The notes beneath the pieces were generated by a model. That model saw only the letters and a list, made by a program, of their open reading frames with translations, made no database searches and was not told the DNA's origin. Shown piece by piece: positions 25,042-37,527 of a DNA stretch of 56,698 bases. The stretch's first letter is position 1; each line of letters starts with the position of its first letter. This DNA is from Streptomyces sp. (GTDB taxonomy: Bacteria > Actinomycetota > Actinomycetes > Streptomycetales > Streptomycetaceae). Made by a program: the position numbers and the translations under genes. The DNA is taken from positions 17,214 through 73,911 of the forward strand of contig NZ_JAPSKN010000010.1 in NCBI RefSeq assembly GCF_031181705.1. The letters are read 5' to 3'.

Positions 25042-25665
25042 TCACACGTGCAACAGCCGTTCCGCCAGCTCCCGGTAGTCCTTCAGGGCCAGCCGGAGCT
25101 GTTCGGTGTCGGTGGACGACACGGACCTGCCCTCGCCGCCCTCCACCGACTGCCAGGAGTGGCGCAGGGTGCGGCGGCGCTCGGCCACGGCCTCGGTGAA
25201 CCGGGCCGCGATCTCCTCCAGCACCTGGTCGGCCTCCTCGACGGCGGCCCGGGGCCCGTCGACGAACCCCGCGACGGCGTGCTGCAGGCGCGCGCCGAGC
25301 TTGTCGGAGTGGTCGTGCGGGAAGAGCCGGTCGCGCGCGTCGGGGCCGGGCCGGTGCGCCGGGGTGCCGGTGCGGCCGACGCCGTGGGCCTCGCCGTGGG
25401 CCGCGTCCGTGCCGGGCGTGCCGGTGGCCGGGGAGTCGCCGCGGGGCGTCTCCCCGCCGGGCGTGCCGGTGCCGTACTCGTCGCCGTGAGGCGCCCCGGT
25501 GCCGGGCGTGCCCGTGCCGGGTGCCGCCGCGCGGTCCGCGTCCGTGCCGGGTGCCGCCGCGCGGTCCGCGTCGGTCCTGCCGCGGCCGGTGCCCAGGGCG
25601 CTCTCGCCGCGGGCGTCGGGCGCGGTCGGCGTGTGGTCGCCGGGCGGTCGGGTCATGTCGGTCAT
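25042..25665 (-). CDS. Hypothetical protein with low-complexity N-terminus
   Basis: A 207 aa hydrophilic protein. The first ~110 residues are a Gly/Thr/Pro/Asp-rich, probably disordered region with a duplicated TDADRAAAPG unit encoded by a perfect 30-bp tandem repeat. The last ~95 residues are helical and begin VDGPRAAVEEADQVLEEI, which matches VDSPREAVAEADRLIAEL in the gene just upstream, so the two share a domain. The start is 4 nt from the neighbour's stop, indicating one operon. I do not recognise a function. Confidence 0.75.
   Translation of the reverse strand: MTDMTRPPGDHTPTAPDARGESALGTGRGRTDADRAAAPGTDADRAAAPGTGTPGTGAPHGDEYGTGTPGGETPRGDSPATGTPGTDAAHGEAHGVGRTGTPAHRPGPDARDRLFPHDHSDKLGARLQHAVAGFVDGPRAAVEEADQVLEEIAARFTEAVAERRRTLRHSWQSVEGGEGRSVSSTDTEQLRLALKDYRELAERLLHV
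25513..25572. repeat. Perfect 30-bp tandem duplication
   Basis: Two identical 30-bp copies (25513-25542 and 25543-25572), in frame in the hypothetical gene on the minus strand. They add ten residues without a frameshift. Perfect identity suggests a recent slippage event. Confidence 0.9.
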
Positions 25666-25669
25666 CGCC

Positions 25670-26368
25670 TCAGCTCTCCTTCGCCTGACGCCGGTTCATC
25701 GCCCACGGCATGTGGCCGCCGCGACCCGGATCCTTGCGGCCGCCGTTCAGCCCGGCACGGCCGTGTCCCTCGTGCCGGTCCTCCTCGTGCCGGCCACCGT
25801 CGTGGCGGCCGGGCCGCACCAGTTCCTCGAACAGCGCGCGGGCCGCCACCATGGCCTCGCGCATGTCTTCCGTACCCTGGCCGCCGTCGCGGGCGTCCTC
25901 CGCGCGCAGGTGCGCCGCACGGTGCACGCGCCGGTAGCCGTCCACGTGATGGGCGTGGTGCACGGACAGCGCGGCGAGCTGCTCCTCGTACTGCCCGCCG
26001 TCCGGGAAGCCCCGGGCGCCGGCCAGCTCGGCGATCAGCCGGTCCGCCTCGGCGACCGCCTCGCGCGGCGAGTCGACGAACCGCTCCTGGGCGGCCGTCC
26101 AGCGCGCCTCGTACTGCTCGCGCTGCGCCGGCTCCAGCGGCCGCTCGCGCAGGTCGCCGTGGCGCTGCAGACGCTCGGTCAGCTCGCGCTCGGCGGCCTT
26201 GGTGTCACCGTCGTGCCGGGCGAGGACCCGCTCGTACTCGGGTCCGAAGCGCCGCTTCAGGCTCGGGCCGCGCCGGGGCCCGCGCCGGGCGCGCAGGGTC
26301 ATGACGGCCGCGATGATGACGACGACCGCCGCGATCACGATCAGAGCAATGATCAGGCCAGTGGACAT
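25670..26368 (-). CDS. Single-pass membrane protein, function unknown
   Basis: A 232 aa protein with an N-terminal membrane anchor (about residues 4-25, a run of Ile/Val/Ala) followed by a basic patch (RARRGPRRG) and a long charged helical cytoplasmic part. Residues ~90-180 share the VDSPREAVAEADRLIAEL segment with the downstream partner gene. The tail (about 190-232) is rich in His, Asp, Gly and Arg. ATG 26368 follows GGAAGG; the extended reading frame to 26539 covers the divergent gene's start and is unlikely. Likely co-operates with the downstream soluble paralogue. Confidence 0.78.
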   Translation of the reverse strand: MSTGLIIALIVIAAVVVIIAAVMTLRARRGPRRGPSLKRRFGPEYERVLARHDGDTKAAERELTERLQRHGDLRERPLEPAQREQYEARWTAAQERFVDSPREAVAEADRLIAELAGARGFPDGGQYEEQLAALSVHHAHHVDGYRRVHRAAHLRAEDARDGGQGTEDMREAMVAARALFEELVRPGRHDGGRHEEDRHEGHGRAGLNGGRKDPGRGGHMPWAMNRRQAKES

Positions 26369-26537
26369 GAATGCCTTCCGGGTTCTCGGCCCAACCGGCT
26401 CTCCTCGCGAGCCGGTTCCCCGTCCGGGTTGCCGCAAAGCCCGCCGCCAAACGGCGCCCGCACCGAGCGCGGATGCCCGGGCCGCCCCGGGATATCCGGT
26501 TGCGTGACAGGAGGGGCACCTGTCGAGGATGCGGGTC

Positions 26538-27029
26538 ATGACCTGGACCGTGATCCCGGAACCGTACGACTCCCCCGTCGCCGCCGCGCTCTGGCGGGCG
26601 TACTACACCGAGGTCAGCGACCGCTGGTACCTGCTGCACGAGGGGCGCCGCACCGACCCGGACGAGCTGGAGCGGGAGATCGCGAAGGACACCGGCGCGG
26701 ATCTCGCGCCGCCGGGCGGGCAGTTCCTGGTCGCCCGGCACGGCGGCGAGCCGGCCGGCAGCGCGGGCGTCCGGCTGCTGGACGCCACGACCGCCGAGCT
26801 CACGCGGGTCTTCGTGCACGAGCCGATGCGCGGCAAGGGCGGGGCGGCGCTGCTGGTCCGGGCCGCCGAGGGCGCCGCCCGCGCGCTCGGCGCCGCACGC
26901 ATGGTCCTCGACACCCGCGGCGACCTCGTGGAGGCCCGGGCCCTCTACGCCCGGCTCGGCTACCGCGAGACCGCCCCGTACAACGACGACCCGTACGCGG
27001 AGCACTGGTTCGCCAAACAGCTCGCCTGA
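26538..27029 (+). CDS. GNAT-family N-acetyltransferase
   Basis: A 163 aa acetyl-CoA-dependent acetyltransferase. The GNAT motif A is visible as LTRVFVHEPMRGKGGAALL, and motif B as ALYARLGYRETAPYND near the end. The first 60 residues are family-variable. Two starts are possible (ATG 26529 and ATG 26538); the second has GAGG at better spacing and fits relatives. The substrate (amine, peptide or small molecule) cannot be told from the sequence. Convergent with the MFS-MarR gene, 2 nt apart. Confidence 0.87.
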   Translation: MTWTVIPEPYDSPVAAALWRAYYTEVSDRWYLLHEGRRTDPDELEREIAKDTGADLAPPGGQFLVARHGGEPAGSAGVRLLDATTAELTRVFVHEPMRGKGGAALLVRAAEGAARALGAARMVLDTRGDLVEARALYARLGYRETAPYNDDPYAEHWFAKQLA

Positions 27030-27031
27030 GG

Positions 27032-30750
<3,719 letters not shown>

Positions 30751-30777
30751 CCGCCCCCGTCGCCGTACGGTGAGGCG

Positions 30778-30867
30778 GTGACCACTCGGGTGATCGTTCT
30801 CAACGGCGGTTCCAGTTCCGGCACGTCACACATCGCACGGGTCATCGCCACCCACGTGGTCGGCTGA
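30778..30867 (+). pseudogene. Remnant of chloramphenicol 3-O-phosphotransferase-like gene
   Basis: A 29-codon frame whose opening, MTTRVIVLNGGSSSG, matches the N-terminus and P-loop of the chloramphenicol phosphotransferase-like family, where the loop normally continues KS. Here the essential lysine codon is replaced by threonine (GTS) and the frame ends after about 29 residues instead of ~180. No continuation is found in the following 230 bases. It appears to be a deletion relic that cannot bind ATP. Confidence 0.65.
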
Positions 30868-31098
30868 GCGGGGCCGGCCCTCCGGGACCAGGGGTTCCGG
30901 CCGCTCCGGCGACCTGGCCGATCGGCGTTCGCGCCGGTCAGGACGACACCGGCGGACACAGCGAGAGCGGCAGCGGCGAGGCCGCCGCGCGTGCCGCGGC
31001 CACAGCGTCCGGGGCCGGCGGTGAGGCACCTGCCGCCGGTGCCCGCGTCTCACCGGCCGCCCTGGCCGGGCGCACTGCCCGGCCCTGCCGGCATGGCC

Positions 31099-31758
31099 TC
31101 AGCCGATGTGCAGCCGGATCGTCCCGTCCGTCTCCGCCTGGACGCGTACCCGCCTGAGGTCCTCCACCACCACGTCCGGCTCGTGGAACGCGGCCCGGGG
31201 CCCGACCCCGACGACCGTCATCCCGGCGGCGCGTCCGGCCGCGATCCCGGCTCCTGAGTCCTCGAAGACGACACAGTCCGCGGGCGCGACGCCCAGCTCG
31301 GCGGCGCCCTTGAGGAAGCCCTCAGGGTCGGGCTTGCTCGCCCCGACGGACTCCGCGGTGACCCGCACCTCGGGCAGGTCGAGACCGGCCGCGGCCATCC
31401 GCGCCGTGGACAGCGGCACGTCGGCGGAGGTCACCAGCGCGTGCGGCAGCCCGCGCAGGGAGGCCAGGAACTCCGGCGCCCCCGGGACCGGGACGACACC
31501 GTCCGTGTCGGCCGTCTCCTCGGCGAGCATCCGGGCGTTGTCGGCGTGGTTCTGCTCCATCGGCCGGCCGGGCAGCAGCAGCGCCATCGAGGCGTAGCCC
31601 TGCCGCCCGTGGACGACCTTCATGACCTCGTCCCCGTCGAGCCCGTGCCGCTCGGCCCAGCGCCGCCAGACGCGTTCGACGGCGGCGTCGGAGTTGACCA
31701 GGGTGCCGTCCATGTCCAGCAGGAGGGCGCGGGCGGTGAGCACGGCGGTGGCCGTCAT
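31099..31758 (-). CDS. HAD-superfamily sugar-phosphatase-like hydrolase
   Basis: A 219 aa cytoplasmic phosphatase. Motif I DMDGTLVNSD (residues 15-24) has the nucleophile Asp15 and acid/base Asp17; motif II is in ALVTSAD; motif III is the Lys in SKPDPEGFL; motif IV is VFEDSGAGI. The helical cap between I and II and the length fit the beta-phosphoglucomutase / glycerol- or sugar-phosphatase subfamily. ATG 31758 follows GGAG; the longer frame to 31899 has no site. Natural substrate unknown. Neighbouring genes give no pathway hint. Confidence 0.88.
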   Translation of the reverse strand: MTATAVLTARALLLDMDGTLVNSDAAVERVWRRWAERHGLDGDEVMKVVHGRQGYASMALLLPGRPMEQNHADNARMLAEETADTDGVVPVPGAPEFLASLRGLPHALVTSADVPLSTARMAAAGLDLPEVRVTAESVGASKPDPEGFLKGAAELGVAPADCVVFEDSGAGIAAGRAAGMTVVGVGPRAAFHEPDVVVEDLRRVRVQAETDGTIRLHIG

Positions 31759-31954
31759 CGGCAGCTCCAAGGCTCGGGGCGCGTTCCAGCGCGGCAGGGG
31801 GCGGACGGCGGCTCGCGTCCGTCGTACCGGGGGACAAGGCGGCCCCGCCCGCCGGTCAGGGAAAACGGGCGGAGGCCACTTTGTTCCCCCACGGTACAAA
31901 ACAAGTCCCGGTTCGCGCCAGGGGCCCCCTGCGGACGTTCACCCACTGTTCAGC

Positions 31955-32536
31955 TCAGCCGGCCACGGCCTCCCACAGGCTCCACACCCCGAGACCCAGC
32001 ATCAGCAGCGCCGCGATCTGCGTGATCAGCCGCAGCGGCACCTTCTTCATCAGCGCCTTCCCGCCGACGATGCCGAGCCCGGCCACCGCCCACAGCGCCA
32101 GCACGGCGCCCAGGCCGACGGAGAGCGGGTCGTCGTAGCGGGCGGCCAGGTTCGCGGTCATGATCTGGGTGAGATCGCCGAACTCGGCGACCAGGATGAG
32201 CATGAAGCCCGCCCCCGAGACCTTCCAGAAGGACTGGTTCTCCGGCTTGCGGACCTCCTCCTCGTCCTCGCCCTTCTTCAGCAGCAGCACCGCGGCGCCA
32301 CCCAGGAAGAGCACACCGGTCAGCGCGTGCACGATCTGCTGCGGCAGCAGGGTCAGCACACTGCCGGCCGCCACGGCGAGCGCGACGTGCAGCGCGAAGG
32401 CGGCGGCCACCCCGACGAAGACGTAGGAGGCGCGGTACCGGGTGCCGAGGACGAGGCCGGCGAGGGCGGTCTTGTCCGGCAGTTCGGCGAGGAAGACGAC
32501 GCCGAAGACGACGGCCGTCACGGTCAGGCTGATCAA
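31955..32536 (-). CDS. TMEM165/GDT1-family (UPF0016) manganese exporter
   Basis: A 193 aa, six-helix membrane protein with the family's two signature motifs: ELPDKT (residues 18-23) on helix 1 and EFGDLTQ (118-124) on helix 4. Relatives (MneA, yeast Gdt1, human TMEM165) move Mn2+ or Ca2+ out of the cytoplasm against H+. A charged loop (KKGEDEEE, about 87-94) joins the two halves. The TTG start follows GAGGAACC. A yybP-ykoY manganese riboswitch in the leader supports Mn2+ as the substrate and explains induction at high Mn2+. Confidence 0.93.
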   Translation of the reverse strand: MISLTVTAVVFGVVFLAELPDKTALAGLVLGTRYRASYVFVGVAAAFALHVALAVAAGSVLTLLPQQIVHALTGVLFLGGAAVLLLKKGEDEEEVRKPENQSFWKVSGAGFMLILVAEFGDLTQIMTANLAARYDDPLSVGLGAVLALWAVAGLGIVGGKALMKKVPLRLITQIAALLMLGLGVWSLWEAVAG

Positions 32537-32627
32537 GGTTCCTCAATCGGTCGGGGCTGCCCCACCGAGAGCGCTGATCCTGTCGGAGACATTCGACGCG
32601 ACACCTCGGCACGGCAGCGCACTCGGG

Positions 32628-32649
32628 GCCCGTGCCGTAGGGCACGGGC
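32628..32649 (-). terminator. Strong leader hairpin, possible riboswitch expression platform
   Basis: A perfect 9-bp stem (GCCCGTGCC / GGCACGGGC) with a 4-base loop just downstream of the riboswitch aptamer and 92 nt before the TMEM165 start. It could be the terminator whose formation depends on Mn2+. There is no U-tract, so a Rho-dependent or translational mechanism is also possible. Confidence 0.5.
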
Positions 32650-32772
32650 GCGCACTGCTTGCCGAAGGTCTCGCTGGCCGGTCCGGGAAAGGACCTGCCT
32701 CCGGGCGCCGGCTCAGGCGGGCTGAGCAGTATGTCGACGGTCCGGCGAAGAGCTACTCCCCTTCTGCGCCGT
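32650..32772 (-). ncRNA. yybP-ykoY manganese riboswitch
   Basis: Reading the minus strand, the conserved segments appear in order: AAGGGGAGTAGC (32763-32752), GTCGACATACTGC, and GCGAGACCTTCGGC (about 32674-32661), separated by pairing arms. These match the yybP-ykoY aptamer whose two loops dock around Mn2+. It lies upstream of a UPF0016 Mn2+ exporter, the commonest arrangement for this element. Ends are approximate. Confidence 0.88.
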
Positions 32773-32934
32773 CCATGGTACGCGACGACCCCGGAGTGAA
32801 AAGTTCCGTCTTGAATCTTGTCATGTCATGCACGCGTCACTAACTTCTCACCGGGCGCACACCTGTGCGCAACACGGCACCGCGAGCATTCCCACGCTCG
32901 CACGCCAACACCCCCCTCTCCCCAGGGAGTTCGC

Positions 32935-33579
32935 ATGCCCAGGTTCTACGCGCGTCGACGGCTGAGCGTGGCCGCGGCGTTCACCGCCCTCATATCCTCC
33001 GTGGCCCTCTTCAGCGCCCCCACGGCCTCCGCCGCCCTCCCCACCCCGGTCAGCGGCGCCACCGCCCGCTCCTACCTCGCCACCCTCACCGTGGCCACCG
33101 AGGACCGCACCGGCTACAACCGCGACCTCTTCCCGCACTGGATCACCCAGTCGGGCGCCTGCAACACCCGCGAGGTCGTCCTCAAGCGCGACGGCACCAA
33201 CGTCGTCCAGGACTCCGCCTGCGCCGCGACCAGCGGCAGCTGGTACTCCCCCTACGACGGCGCCACCTGGTCGGCCGCCTCCGACGTCGACATCGACCAC
33301 CTGGTCCCGCTCGCCGAGGCGTGGGACTCCGGCGCCGACTCCTGGACGACCTCCCGCCGCCAGGCCTTCGCCAACGACCTGACCCGCCCGCAGCTCATCG
33401 CGGTCACCGACGACGTCAACCAGGCCAAGGGCGACCAGGACCCCGCCACCTGGATGCCCTCCCGGACGACGTACCGCTGCACCTACGTCCGCGCCTGGGT
33501 CCAGGTGAAGTACTACTACGGCCTCTCGGTCGACTCCGCCGAGAAGTCCGCCCTGACGAACTACCTCGCGAGCTGCTGA
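32935..33579 (+). CDS. Secreted HNH-family nuclease (DUF1524/GmrSD C-terminal-like)
   Basis: A 214 aa exported protein: signal peptide to about residue 34 (TASAAL), then a His-Asn-His-type nuclease domain. The catalytic block DIDHLVPLAEAWDSGA (about 120-135) and the distal NQAKGDQDPATWMPS motif (about 161-175) are intact, and four cysteines could form two disulphides, fitting an extracellular enzyme. Streptomyces secrete such nucleases for nutrient scavenging and DNA turnover during development. The ATG follows CAGGGAG. Confidence 0.9.
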   Translation: MPRFYARRRLSVAAAFTALISSVALFSAPTASAALPTPVSGATARSYLATLTVATEDRTGYNRDLFPHWITQSGACNTREVVLKRDGTNVVQDSACAATSGSWYSPYDGATWSAASDVDIDHLVPLAEAWDSGADSWTTSRRQAFANDLTRPQLIAVTDDVNQAKGDQDPATWMPSRTTYRCTYVRAWVQVKYYYGLSVDSAEKSALTNYLASC

Positions 33580-33661
33580 CACGCGCGAGGAATTCGTGTC
33601 GGAACCTCCCCGCTGACCTCCGTCGTTCCGTACCGTACGGGGCGACGGAGAGGGGAACGCC

Positions 33662-35302
33662 ATGGCCGGACTGCGCCTCGGACCGCTGCTGAGGTACACC
33701 GACGGCTCGTCCGCGACCGTCTGGGTCGAGACGAGCCGCCCGTGCACGGCCGAGGTGCGCTGCGCCGACGGCGCCGGCGGCACGGCCCGCACCTTCCAGA
33801 TCGCGGGGCACCACTACGCGCTCGTGCCGGTGACCGGCCTCACGGCCGGGACGACCACGACGTACGAGGTGCTCCTCGACGACACCCGGGTGTGGCCGCC
33901 GCCCGGCTCGCCCTTCCCGCCCTCCGCGATCCACGCGCCGGGCCCGGACGGCGCCCTCCAGGTCGCCTTCGGCTCCTGCCGCTGGGCCTCCCCGCCGGCC
34001 GGCGGGGACGACCCCGTCGGCCCGGACGCCCTGGACGCGCTCGCCACCCGCCTCGCGGCCGACCCGGAGGGCGAGCGGCCGCACGTGCTGCTGCTGCTCG
34101 GCGACCAGGTGTACGCCGACGAGACCTCCGACGCCACGCAGCAGTGGCTGGCCGAGCGTCGCGACCTGAAGGAGCCGCCGGGCAGCGGGGTCGCGGACTA
34201 CGAGGAGTACACGCACCTCTACTACGAGTCCTGGCTCGACCCGCGCATCCGCTGGCTGCTGTCCACGGTGCCGAGTTTCATGATCTTCGACGACCACGAC
34301 GTCATCGACGACTGGAACACCTCCGCCGCCTGGCTCGCCGACATGCGCTCCACCGGCTGGTGGCAGGAGCGGCTGCTGAGCGGCCTGATGTCGTACTGGG
34401 TCCACCAGCACCTGGGCAACCTCTCCCCGGAGGAACTGGCGGCCGACCCGGTCTACGAGCGGGTCCGCTCCCTGCCCGACGGCACCGACGTGCTGCGCGC
34501 CTTCACCGCCCGGGCCGACGCCGACCCGGCCACGGCCCGCTGGAGCTACCGGCGCGACTTCGGGCGCGTACGGCTGGTCATGGTGGACAGCCGGGCGGCC
34601 CGCGTCCTCGACGAGGAGGACCGCGCGATGCTCGACCCGGGCGAGGAGGCCTGGCTGCGCGAGCAGGTCCTGGACTCCCCCGGGGCCTACGACCACCTGC
34701 TGATCGGCACCTCCCTGCCCTGGCTGCTGCCCCACCTGGTGCACGACGCGGAGGGGTGGAACGCGGCGCTGTGCCGGGGCGAGCGCGGCCCCCGCTGGGC
34801 CCGGCTGAGCGAGAAGGTGCGGCGGGCCGCCGACCTGGAGCACTGGGCGGCGTTCCCCGACTCCTTCGCCGGGCTGGCGGAGCTGATCGCCGAGGCGGGG
34901 TCGGGGGCGGACGCGCCGGCGACGGTGTGCGTGCTGTCCGGGGACGTCCACCACGCCTACATCGCCGAGCCCTCGTGGCGTTCCGGGCCGGGGCCGGACG
35001 CGCGGGTGGTGCAGCTGGTCTGCTCCCCCGTCCACAACTCGGTGCCGCTGTCGATGCGGCTGGCCTTCCGGGCCGGCTGGAGCGCGGCGGCGCGCGGCTT
35101 CGGCCGTTTCCTCGCCCGGCACGGCCGGCTGTCCCGTCCGCCGGTCGGCTGGCGCAAGACGGGCGGGCCCTGGTTCGGCAACCAGCTCATGACCCTGACC
35201 CTGCGCGGCCGTTCGGCCCGGCTCCGGCTGGAGCACGCCAAGGCGCGGCAGGGGACGGGCCCTCGGCTGACGACCCTCCTGGACACCGAGCTTGCCCCGT
35301 AA
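33662..35302 (+). CDS. PhoD-like alkaline phosphatase D family protein
   Basis: A 546 aa metallophosphatase: an N-terminal beta domain (about 1-95) followed by a calcineurin-like domain with LLGDQVYADE (about 140), FDDHDVIDDWN (about 209-219) and LSGDVHHAYIAE (about 425), which supply metal ligands. PhoD enzymes are usually exported by Tat, but there is no twin-arginine signal here, so this member is probably cytoplasmic. The substrate may be a phosphodiester or phospholipid rather than scavenged phosphate. ATG follows GAGAGGGGAACG. Confidence 0.87.
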   Translation: MAGLRLGPLLRYTDGSSATVWVETSRPCTAEVRCADGAGGTARTFQIAGHHYALVPVTGLTAGTTTTYEVLLDDTRVWPPPGSPFPPSAIHAPGPDGALQVAFGSCRWASPPAGGDDPVGPDALDALATRLAADPEGERPHVLLLLGDQVYADETSDATQQWLAERRDLKEPPGSGVADYEEYTHLYYESWLDPRIRWLLSTVPSFMIFDDHDVIDDWNTSAAWLADMRSTGWWQERLLSGLMSYWVHQHLGNLSPEELAADPVYERVRSLPDGTDVLRAFTARADADPATARWSYRRDFGRVRLVMVDSRAARVLDEEDRAMLDPGEEAWLREQVLDSPGAYDHLLIGTSLPWLLPHLVHDAEGWNAALCRGERGPRWARLSEKVRRAADLEHWAAFPDSFAGLAELIAEAGSGADAPATVCVLSGDVHHAYIAEPSWRSGPGPDARVVQLVCSPVHNSVPLSMRLAFRAGWSAAARGFGRFLARHGRLSRPPVGWRKTGGPWFGNQLMTLTLRGRSARLRLEHAKARQGTGPRLTTLLDTELAP

Positions 35303-35367
35303 CTCGCCTCTTTCGCCCGCTTGTTACCGCTGCGTCCCACACTGCCGGTGACGCATGTCACAGTGCG

Positions 35368-35388
35368 GGCCCGCCTCCCCCGCGGGCC
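35368..35388 (+). terminator. Hairpin terminator after phosphatase gene
   Basis: A 7-bp inverted repeat (GGCCCGC / GCGGGCC) with a C-rich loop, about 66 bases after the stop codon. No T-run follows. Confidence 0.45.
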
Positions 35389-35509
35389 TCGATCAACGCT
35401 CCCGACGACGGCATGATGAGGCGGATCGTCCGCTTCCCCTCCGGCGGTCCGCCCGCTTCCCTTCGAGCGGGCCCCGCCGCACGCACCCCCACGCCCTGGA
35501 GCCCCACCC

Positions 35510-37450
35510 TTGTCTGCGTCGCCCGAGGAATCCGCACCGGCAGAGGCATCCGTACCGCTCGGGACGGCGGGGCCGCTCTCCGTCGCCCTCGTCGGGGCCG
35601 GGCCCCGGGGCACCAGCGTCCTTGAACGCCTGTGCGCCTCCGCCCCGGAACTCCTCCCGCCCGGAACCCGGCTGACGGTCCACGTGATCGACCCCGACCC
35701 GCCCGGTCCGGGCCGCGTCTGGCGCACCGCCCAGTCGCCCGAGCTGCTGATGAACACCGTGGCCTGCCAGGTCACCCTGTTCACCGACGACAGCGTGGAC
35801 TGCTCGGGCCCGATCCGCCCGGGCCCGAGCCTGTACGAGTGGGCGGACGGCGCTCTGGGGCCGGACGAGTACCCGGCCCGGGCCGACTACGGCCGTTACC
35901 TGGAGTGGGTGTTCGCCGAGGTCGTGCGCCTGGCGCCACCCACCGTCCGCATCGAGACGCACCGGGCCCGCGCGATCCGGCTCGACGACGCCCCCGACGG
36001 CCGGCAGACCCTCGCCCTGGACGACGGCCGCACCCTGACCGGCCTGTCCGCGGTGGTCCTGGCCCAGGGCCACCTGCCGGTGACCGCCGGCCCGGACCAG
36101 GCACGCCTCGCGGCCCACGCCGCCCGTCACGGACTGCGCCACGTCCCGCCCGCCAATCCGGCCGACGTCGACCTGTCCGGCATCGCCCCGGGCGAACCCG
36201 TCCTGCTGCGCGGCCTCGGCCTCAACTTCTTCGACCACACGGCCCTGTTGACGACCGGCCGCGGCGGCCGTTTCGTACGGGACGGCGGGGGTCTGCGTTA
36301 CCTCCCCTCCGGGCGGGAGCCGCGGCTGTACGCCGGTTCGCGGCGCGGCGTCCCGTACCAGGCGCGCGGCGACAACGCCAAGGGCCCGTACGGCCGGCAC
36401 GTCCCGCTCGTCCTCACGCCCGAGGTGATCGCGGGCTTCCGCAAGCGCGCGGACTCCGGGGAGGCGCCCGACTTCCTGGCGGAGATATGGCCGCTGGTGG
36501 CGAAGGAGGTGGAGACGGTCTACTACCGCGCCCTGCTGCGCAGGACGGGCAACGCGCGACAGGACTTCGTTGACCGCTTCCTCGCCGTCCCGCACGGGGA
36601 CCCGCAAGAGGCGCTGGTGCTCGACGAGTTCGGCGTGGCGGATGCGAGCCGCTGGTCCTGGGAGCGGATCTCCCGGCCGTACGCCGGGCGGGACTTCGAC
36701 CGTCCGGGCGCCTGGCGCGACTGGCTGCTGTCGTACCTGCGCGAGGACGCCGCGCAGGCCGCCCTGGGCAATGTGCACGGCCCGCTGAAGGCGGCCCTCG
36801 ACGTCCTGCGCGATCTGCGCAACGAACTCCGGCTGGTCGTCGACCACGGCGGGCTCGCCGGCGCCTCCCGCCGGGACCACCTCGACCGCTGGTACACGCC
36901 GCTCAACGCCTTCCTCTCCATCGGCCCGCCCCGGCGCCGCATAGAGGAACTCGCCGCCCTGGTGGAGGCGGGGGTGGTGGAGGTGCTCGGGCCGCGCCTG
37001 CGGGTGGCGGAGGAGGCGGGGGGCTGGACGGCGCACTCACCCGACGTGCCCGGTTCGGCCGTCTCTGTGAGAACCCTCGTAGAGGCCCGGCTGCCGGAAC
37101 CCGACCTGCGCCACACGGCCGACGCGCTCCTCGCCGGACTGCTCCGAACGGGGCAGTGCCGCCCGCACACCGTCGACGGTTACGAGACAGGGGGGTTGGA
37201 TGTGACGCCACGCCCTTACCATCTGATAGATCGTCAGAATCTCGCTCACACACGACGGTTCGCGTTCGGCGTGCCGACGGAGGGCGTGCACTGGGTGACG
37301 GCGGCGGGCGCCCGCCCGGGGGTGGATTCGGTCACTCTTTCGGACGCGGACGCGGTGGCGAGAGGGGCCCTACGTGCGGCGGGGGCCGACACTGGGCTGC
37401 GGCCAGAGGTAAAGCAGTGGCCAAATGTTGAACTTGCAAGCACCTGTTAG
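35510..37450 (+). CDS. FAD/NAD(P)-binding protein (FAD_NAD_binding_9 family)
   Basis: A 646 aa protein. The N-terminal dinucleotide-binding motif VALVGAGPRGTSVLERL (about residues 26-42) and an acidic strand end (VHVIDPD) define the FAD_NAD_binding_9 family of unknown reductases or monooxygenase-like proteins; the remaining ~500 residues hold LNFFDHTALLT and VDRFLAVPHGD segments typical of the family. No electron-transfer partner is adjacent. The TTG start follows CTGGAG with 8-nt spacing. The final ~80 residues fall in slightly lower-GC sequence. Confidence 0.82.
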   Translation: MSASPEESAPAEASVPLGTAGPLSVALVGAGPRGTSVLERLCASAPELLPPGTRLTVHVIDPDPPGPGRVWRTAQSPELLMNTVACQVTLFTDDSVDCSGPIRPGPSLYEWADGALGPDEYPARADYGRYLEWVFAEVVRLAPPTVRIETHRARAIRLDDAPDGRQTLALDDGRTLTGLSAVVLAQGHLPVTAGPDQARLAAHAARHGLRHVPPANPADVDLSGIAPGEPVLLRGLGLNFFDHTALLTTGRGGRFVRDGGGLRYLPSGREPRLYAGSRRGVPYQARGDNAKGPYGRHVPLVLTPEVIAGFRKRADSGEAPDFLAEIWPLVAKEVETVYYRALLRRTGNARQDFVDRFLAVPHGDPQEALVLDEFGVADASRWSWERISRPYAGRDFDRPGAWRDWLLSYLREDAAQAALGNVHGPLKAALDVLRDLRNELRLVVDHGGLAGASRRDHLDRWYTPLNAFLSIGPPRRRIEELAALVEAGVVEVLGPRLRVAEEAGGWTAHSPDVPGSAVSVRTLVEARLPEPDLRHTADALLAGLLRTGQCRPHTVDGYETGGLDVTPRPYHLIDRQNLAHTRRFAFGVPTEGVHWVTAAGARPGVDSVTLSDADAVARGALRAAGADTGLRPEVKQWPNVELASTC

Positions 37451-37527
37451 GCCACCTAACGTGGGGCGATCGGTTCTGTCCCCCGACCGGCCTCCCCCGG
37501 GCCGGCCGACCGAAGGAGCCCCCCCCC

